Both the position numbers and the translations under genes were made by a program. Of a DNA stretch of 64,000 nt, positions 60,590-64,000 are shown in pieces. The DNA is from Nymphaea colorata (taxonomy: Eukaryota > Streptophyta > Magnoliopsida > Nymphaeales > Nymphaeaceae), in the NCBI RefSeq assembly GCF_008831285.2, contig NC_045149.1, forward strand, positions 4,079,500 through 4,143,499. Direction: 5' to 3'. The notes beneath the pieces were generated by a model. The model did no database searches and was not told the DNA's origin. It saw only the letters and a program-made list of their open reading frames with translations. Each line of letters begins with the position of its first letter. Positions within the stretch are counted from its first letter, which is position 1.

Positions 60590-60844
60590 AGCGCCTTACA
60601 GACCTACAGTGGTGATGTTATTCACCCATATAGCTCATTATGCTGGTGACGCTTTTTACCAGATTCACTGGTGTGGCACCAACGAATAATTACACCTTCG
60701 GCAGTAGTGGTCAAAATCACTTTTATAGGTATATTGGTAGCAAATTTCACCGGAAGAACTGAGCTATAGCGGTGACGTTGTCATTGCTACATATCCTATA
60801 CTGGTGATTGCCAAAATCACTGTTATAGCCTTTCTCCGATAGTG
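60590..60844. mobile_element. CACTA 3' terminus with sub-terminal repeats
   Basis: Read on the minus strand the segment begins CACTATCGGAGAAAGGC. It then holds several copies of a motif like TATAACAGTGATTTTGGCAA, GTCACCGCTATAG and ATCACCACTGTAGG in both orientations, the arrangement of CACTA sub-terminal repeats. The outer end is at 60844. The other terminus was not found. Confidence 0.75.
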
Positions 60845-60949
60845 TCCGGAGCAATGATATTGCCTTATATTATAACTAATTCTCATTATATATTATATTC
60901 TATTACATTATACTTCATTGTAATCGGGTCTAGCGGAACTTAGGCCTGG

Positions 60950-61045
60950 GTTGTGAGCGGCCAAACTGAGCCCGAGTTGCGGGCATGGGCTGCAACCCGG
61001 CCTGAGCCAACTTCTTATGGAGCCGGGGACAGCTCGATGCTCAAC
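60950..61045. repeat. GC-rich fragment similar in style to the 7.4-kb hAT-like element
   Basis: It contains AGGCCTGGGTTGTGAGCGGCC and CAACCCGGCCTGAGCC. No termini or target duplication were recognised, and the surrounding 61.05-61.67 kb shows nothing else. Confidence 0.35.
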
Positions 61046-61667
61046 CTTGTGTAGGAGGGAAATCGAGGCGCCATATTATTTATTCAACCTTTTGCAGATC
61101 TGTTCGTACTTTCTTCAGAAAAAACATGCCGTCAGTGAGTAAGCAACCTGCTGAGTTTTGGAGCCTCGTGCTATATAAGCTGCAAGACCAATCTGCTTCC
61201 TTAGCTCATCCCCCTGAGGCAAGTACACAGAATTGATTAGAAGATTATTGAATGAAGTTAAGAGTTGCAGAGAATCATGAGAGGCCTTTCAGCTGTGCTG
61301 TTGTTACTACTTCGAACCTGCATGATCAGTCAGATAATTTTAACATCACAGAGATCTGAAAAGTATACAAGAGTGCTTTTATGACGGGTCTCTATTTTGG
61401 CCAGCAATCTTTCCGTTGCAAATATGATGACAGATTACATGTCCATTATGCAATAACAAATAGTATAACAACATCGTAATGATTATGCCTAAACACAGGC
61501 TAAAAATAAATACAAGTAAAATTTACCTCATTTGGATCTACCAAAAAATGCTGGAACATTGGGCGCGAAATGGCAAAGCTTAGGCGTCCATTGCACAACA
61601 CAAAAGACACAATTTCTAAGAGTTAGATAAATATACTATATATATGTGACCTCAGTGCTGGAGTCGT

Positions 61668-61670
<3 letters not shown>

Positions 61671-61736
<66 letters not shown>
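61671..61736. repeat. Compound (TA)n(TG)n microsatellite
   Basis: About 20 TA units followed by about 13 TG units. Confidence 0.95.
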
Positions 61737-61740
<4 letters not shown>

Positions 61741-62296
61741 AACTCACTGTTATGCTCTCTTCAAAATAAAAAACATTCTCTACTTCTAAGACAAATTAGA
61801 CACAGTTATACACTTAAATCACACAGAAAATAACAGGGGTTAGACCACTTAAAATAATGTTGAAGCTCCTCTTTTAGTGCTATATTTCAGCTTCAGTATC
61901 TGACAAAAAAAATTTTGTTTTGTCTAGGTATTGGGTAGTGGCCCTGAGCCCTATCCTTCGTCTCTGTAACTGCAAAGACAGTTATAGAATTAAAACATGA
62001 AATAAATCACAATATTAAAGTTTCTGTTTTAATGCTTACCATAATCTCCTTGCCATAACCGTAGCTGGGATTGGGGAAATCCTGAGAGGCGGTCTATAAA
62101 ACCTAGCCTCTATTCATCTAATGGTTGATCGTTAGATTATCCACCTGCGTCTCTCAGAAGCAAACCCCCAAAATCAATTTCTCTCTTCCTTCTTCCGTTT
62201 TCTCTTCTATTTTGTCATAGGTGCTACTGCTGCTGAGTCGTGGCTGAAGGATCGCTGAAGCTTCCGCTGCTTTAGGCATTCTCTGTTTTCCATCAG

Positions 62297-62310
62297 TGGT
62301 ATCAGAGCCA
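62297..62310 (+). other. Ty1/copia primer binding site
   Basis: TGGTATCAGAGCCA is the usual plant copia primer site, complementary to the 3' end of initiator methionine tRNA. It lies 15 bp before the gag ATG. The 5' LTR should end just upstream, near CATCA at 62291-62295. A TATA-like TCTATAAAA at about 62093-62101 may be the LTR promoter. The LTR start cannot be fixed because the 3' LTR lies outside the window. Confidence 0.8.
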
Positions 62311-62324
62311 CGGTTCTTCCAAAA

Positions 62325-64000
62325 ATGACTTCAAGAGTGGGAGCCTCTGAACTGGCCAAGACTGAAAAACTTAGTAGAAATAATTTTCATGCATGGAAAC
62401 GTAGGATCATGTTGACCCTAACTTTAGAAAGACTGATTTATGTGATCAACAAGCTCTTTCCCACTTTAGGAGACAAACCTACTGATGAGGAAAAGAAGGA
62501 ATATGAGGCTTTTGAGAATGATGACTTGATGGCCAAAACCATCATGTTAACATTCATGGTAGATGATCTGATCAGAGTGTTTGAAGACTGTCCAACAACA
62601 AATGATATGTTAGATAGTATTTCATCCAAATTCAACACCACTACTACTATGCATGTTCAATTATTGCTAGAACAGTATACCTCGTATAAAATGAAGGAAT
62701 CAGATAGAGTTGTTGACCATGTTAACAAAATGTTGGTCATGGCTAAGGACCTAGCAGTAGTGAGAAATGTAATATCTGATAACATGCAAATATGCTCCAT
62801 TCTGAATAGTCTACCACCTTCTTGGGATATGGCTGTCACAGCTTTGAGCCTTCAGTTTGACACTTTGACTCTAGAGAAACTCCCCATACAATTAGCTATT
62901 CAGTAAGAACGTTTGACCAAGAGAAATGATGCAGAACTTATGAATGTTCAAGAAAAACCAACAAATCTTGTGCCTATAAGGTCTAATGATTTTAAAAAGA
63001 AAAGCGATGGCAAGTTCAAAGGCAATTTTGCAGGAACTCCAAGAACTCAAGGAACTGTAGTGAAATGCTACAGATGTGGGAAGACTGGACACATCAAGAA
63101 GAACTGCAGGACAAAATTCTCGAACAAGAAAAACAACAAAGACAAAGAAAAATATCTTGAGGACTACAATGAAGAAGTCATTTGTGTTGTATTAGAGTGT
63201 GTGTTTGCAGATGGAGATCTAACTGGTTGGTGGGTTGATTCGGGAGCTACATGTCACATTGCAAAAACAAAAGAAGACATGATTCGTATGGAAAACCTGA
63301 GTCCAGGAATGCAAAAAGTTTATATGGGTAACAACTCATACTGTGATGTAATGAGAGTTGCGACATATCGACTGAATGTTGGGGGTACATGCGTCATTCT
63401 TACTGAAGTCTTGTATGTTCCCTCCATGCATAGGAACTTGGTGTCAGTCCCGGCTTTGACTGGAAAAGGTTTTAAAGTTCGATTTGTTCCAGGAAAAGTT
63501 ACAGAGTGAAAACATGGAGGACCATGTTCAATGAAAAATATGTCAAGGAACATGGTATGTTCAAATTCAATGAAATGAATAAATCTTTCAGTTCTGCTTA
63601 TATTGATTGTGCAATGAATGTGAGTACAAATCTATGACATAAAAGATTATGCCATGTAAGCATAAATAAGATGAAGACTCTAGCACAACAAGGTATTATA
63701 CCTAACATAAATGTAAATGATTTCACGAAATGTGAGGCGTGTCTGTATAGAAAGATGGCAAGAAAATCCTTTCTATCTGAAGTAATTCGGGTCACTGATC
63801 TACTGGAAATAATCCATACCGATATTTGTGGACCTTTTAGAGTTCAAACACATAGTGGCAAGTTATACTTCATAACTTTTATTAAGAACTTCTCAAGAAT
63901 TAGTTATATTTATCTTATTAAATATAAGTCAGAAGCACTTGAAAAATTCAAGGAATATAAATCTGAAGTCGAGAGACAACTTGAGAAAAATATAAAGGTT
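62325..64000 (+). pseudogene. Ty1/copia gag-pol, 5' part, runs off the window
   Basis: Gag starts at 62325 (AKTEKLSRNNFHAWKRRIML) and reads to a TAA at 62904-62906. The same frame continues to a CCHC zinc knuckle (CYRCGKTGHIKKNC, about 63067-63108) and the protease motif WWVDSGATCHIA (about 63229-63264), then stops with TGA at 63507. Beyond a frameshift, another frame carries the pre-integrase region with a nonsense codon near the zinc-binding His (63637), CEACLYRKMARKS, and the integrase start LLEIIHTDICGPF with the first catalytic Asp. Breaks are thus two nonsense codons, one terminal stop and one frameshift, so it is defective but young-looking compared with the other copia pieces. The rest of integrase and the reverse transcriptase lie outside the window. 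Confidence 0.9.

Noticed and set aside
61279-61381. ATG frame with a leucine-rich start resembling a signal peptide
   Set aside because: Only about 34 codons, with no recognisable mature domain after it.
1-64000. CRISPR arrays, tRNA or rRNA genes, organellar insertions
   Set aside because: None seen. Periodic repeats are microsatellites or two-copy tandem duplications, and no stretch looked like chloroplast or mitochondrial genes.

Overview
This window is nuclear DNA of a flowering plant. The evidence is: split genes with GT-AG introns, two genes of the plant WAT1-related (EamA, drug/metabolite transporter) family, relics of plant PIF/Harbinger, CACTA (En/Spm), hAT and Ty1/copia elements, and many TA, GA and CA microsatellites. 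I cannot name the species. No prokaryotic features, tRNA or rRNA genes, or CRISPR arrays are visible. The gene-bearing parts make up a small fraction; most of the window is decayed transposon and AT-rich DNA.

Layout. 0.3-2.7 kb (minus): a decayed PIF/Harbinger pair, transposase plus Myb/SANT-like ORF1, followed at 4.62 kb by a 305-bp Tourist-like MITE with perfect TAA target duplications. 6.4-8.1 kb: a second Myb/SANT-like relic on the plus strand, and a GC-rich hAT-like element at 7.4-7.8 kb. 8.8-9.4 kb and 12.0-16.9 kb (minus): CACTA remains. The second is long and still shows the transposase-associated domain, the TNP2 core, the DUF4218 and DUF4216 regions and a downstream Transposase_24 gene.

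19.6-23.6 kb (minus): WAT1-related gene A, seven exons, 364 codons plus stop, apparently intact. 25.3-28.7 kb: its upstream block. 36.8-38.1 kb: copia remnants. 38.3-41.6 kb: a second, decayed copy of the block, containing a WAT1 pseudogene (copy C) and the same flanking DNA. 51.9-54.9 kb (minus): WAT1-related gene B, same seven-exon structure, 354 codons plus stop, with its promoter region also duplicated. The locus is therefore a dispersed tandem array of three WAT1 copies (A intact, C dead, B intact except for a shortened tail), later opened up by transposons.

Between 30 and 50 kb are short broken pieces of unrelated host genes: a YKT6 SNARE piece, a beta-tubulin piece, a SOSEKI/DUF966 piece and a HIPP metallochaperone C-terminus. 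Several coding-like pieces I do not recognise lie among them. This pattern resembles gene-fragment capture by a Helitron or Pack-MULE, although I did not find the termini of such an element.

The right end has a CACTA Transposase_24 relic (58.0-58.9 kb) with a CACTA terminus at 60.84 kb, and the 5' part of a Ty1/copia element (primer binding site, gag, protease, start of integrase) that runs off the window. Short tandem duplications (27 to 262 bp) are unusually frequent. I found no convincing novel molecular system. The points most worth checking are the WAT1 duplication history, with an empty-site-dated MITE insertion, and the gene-fragment cluster.
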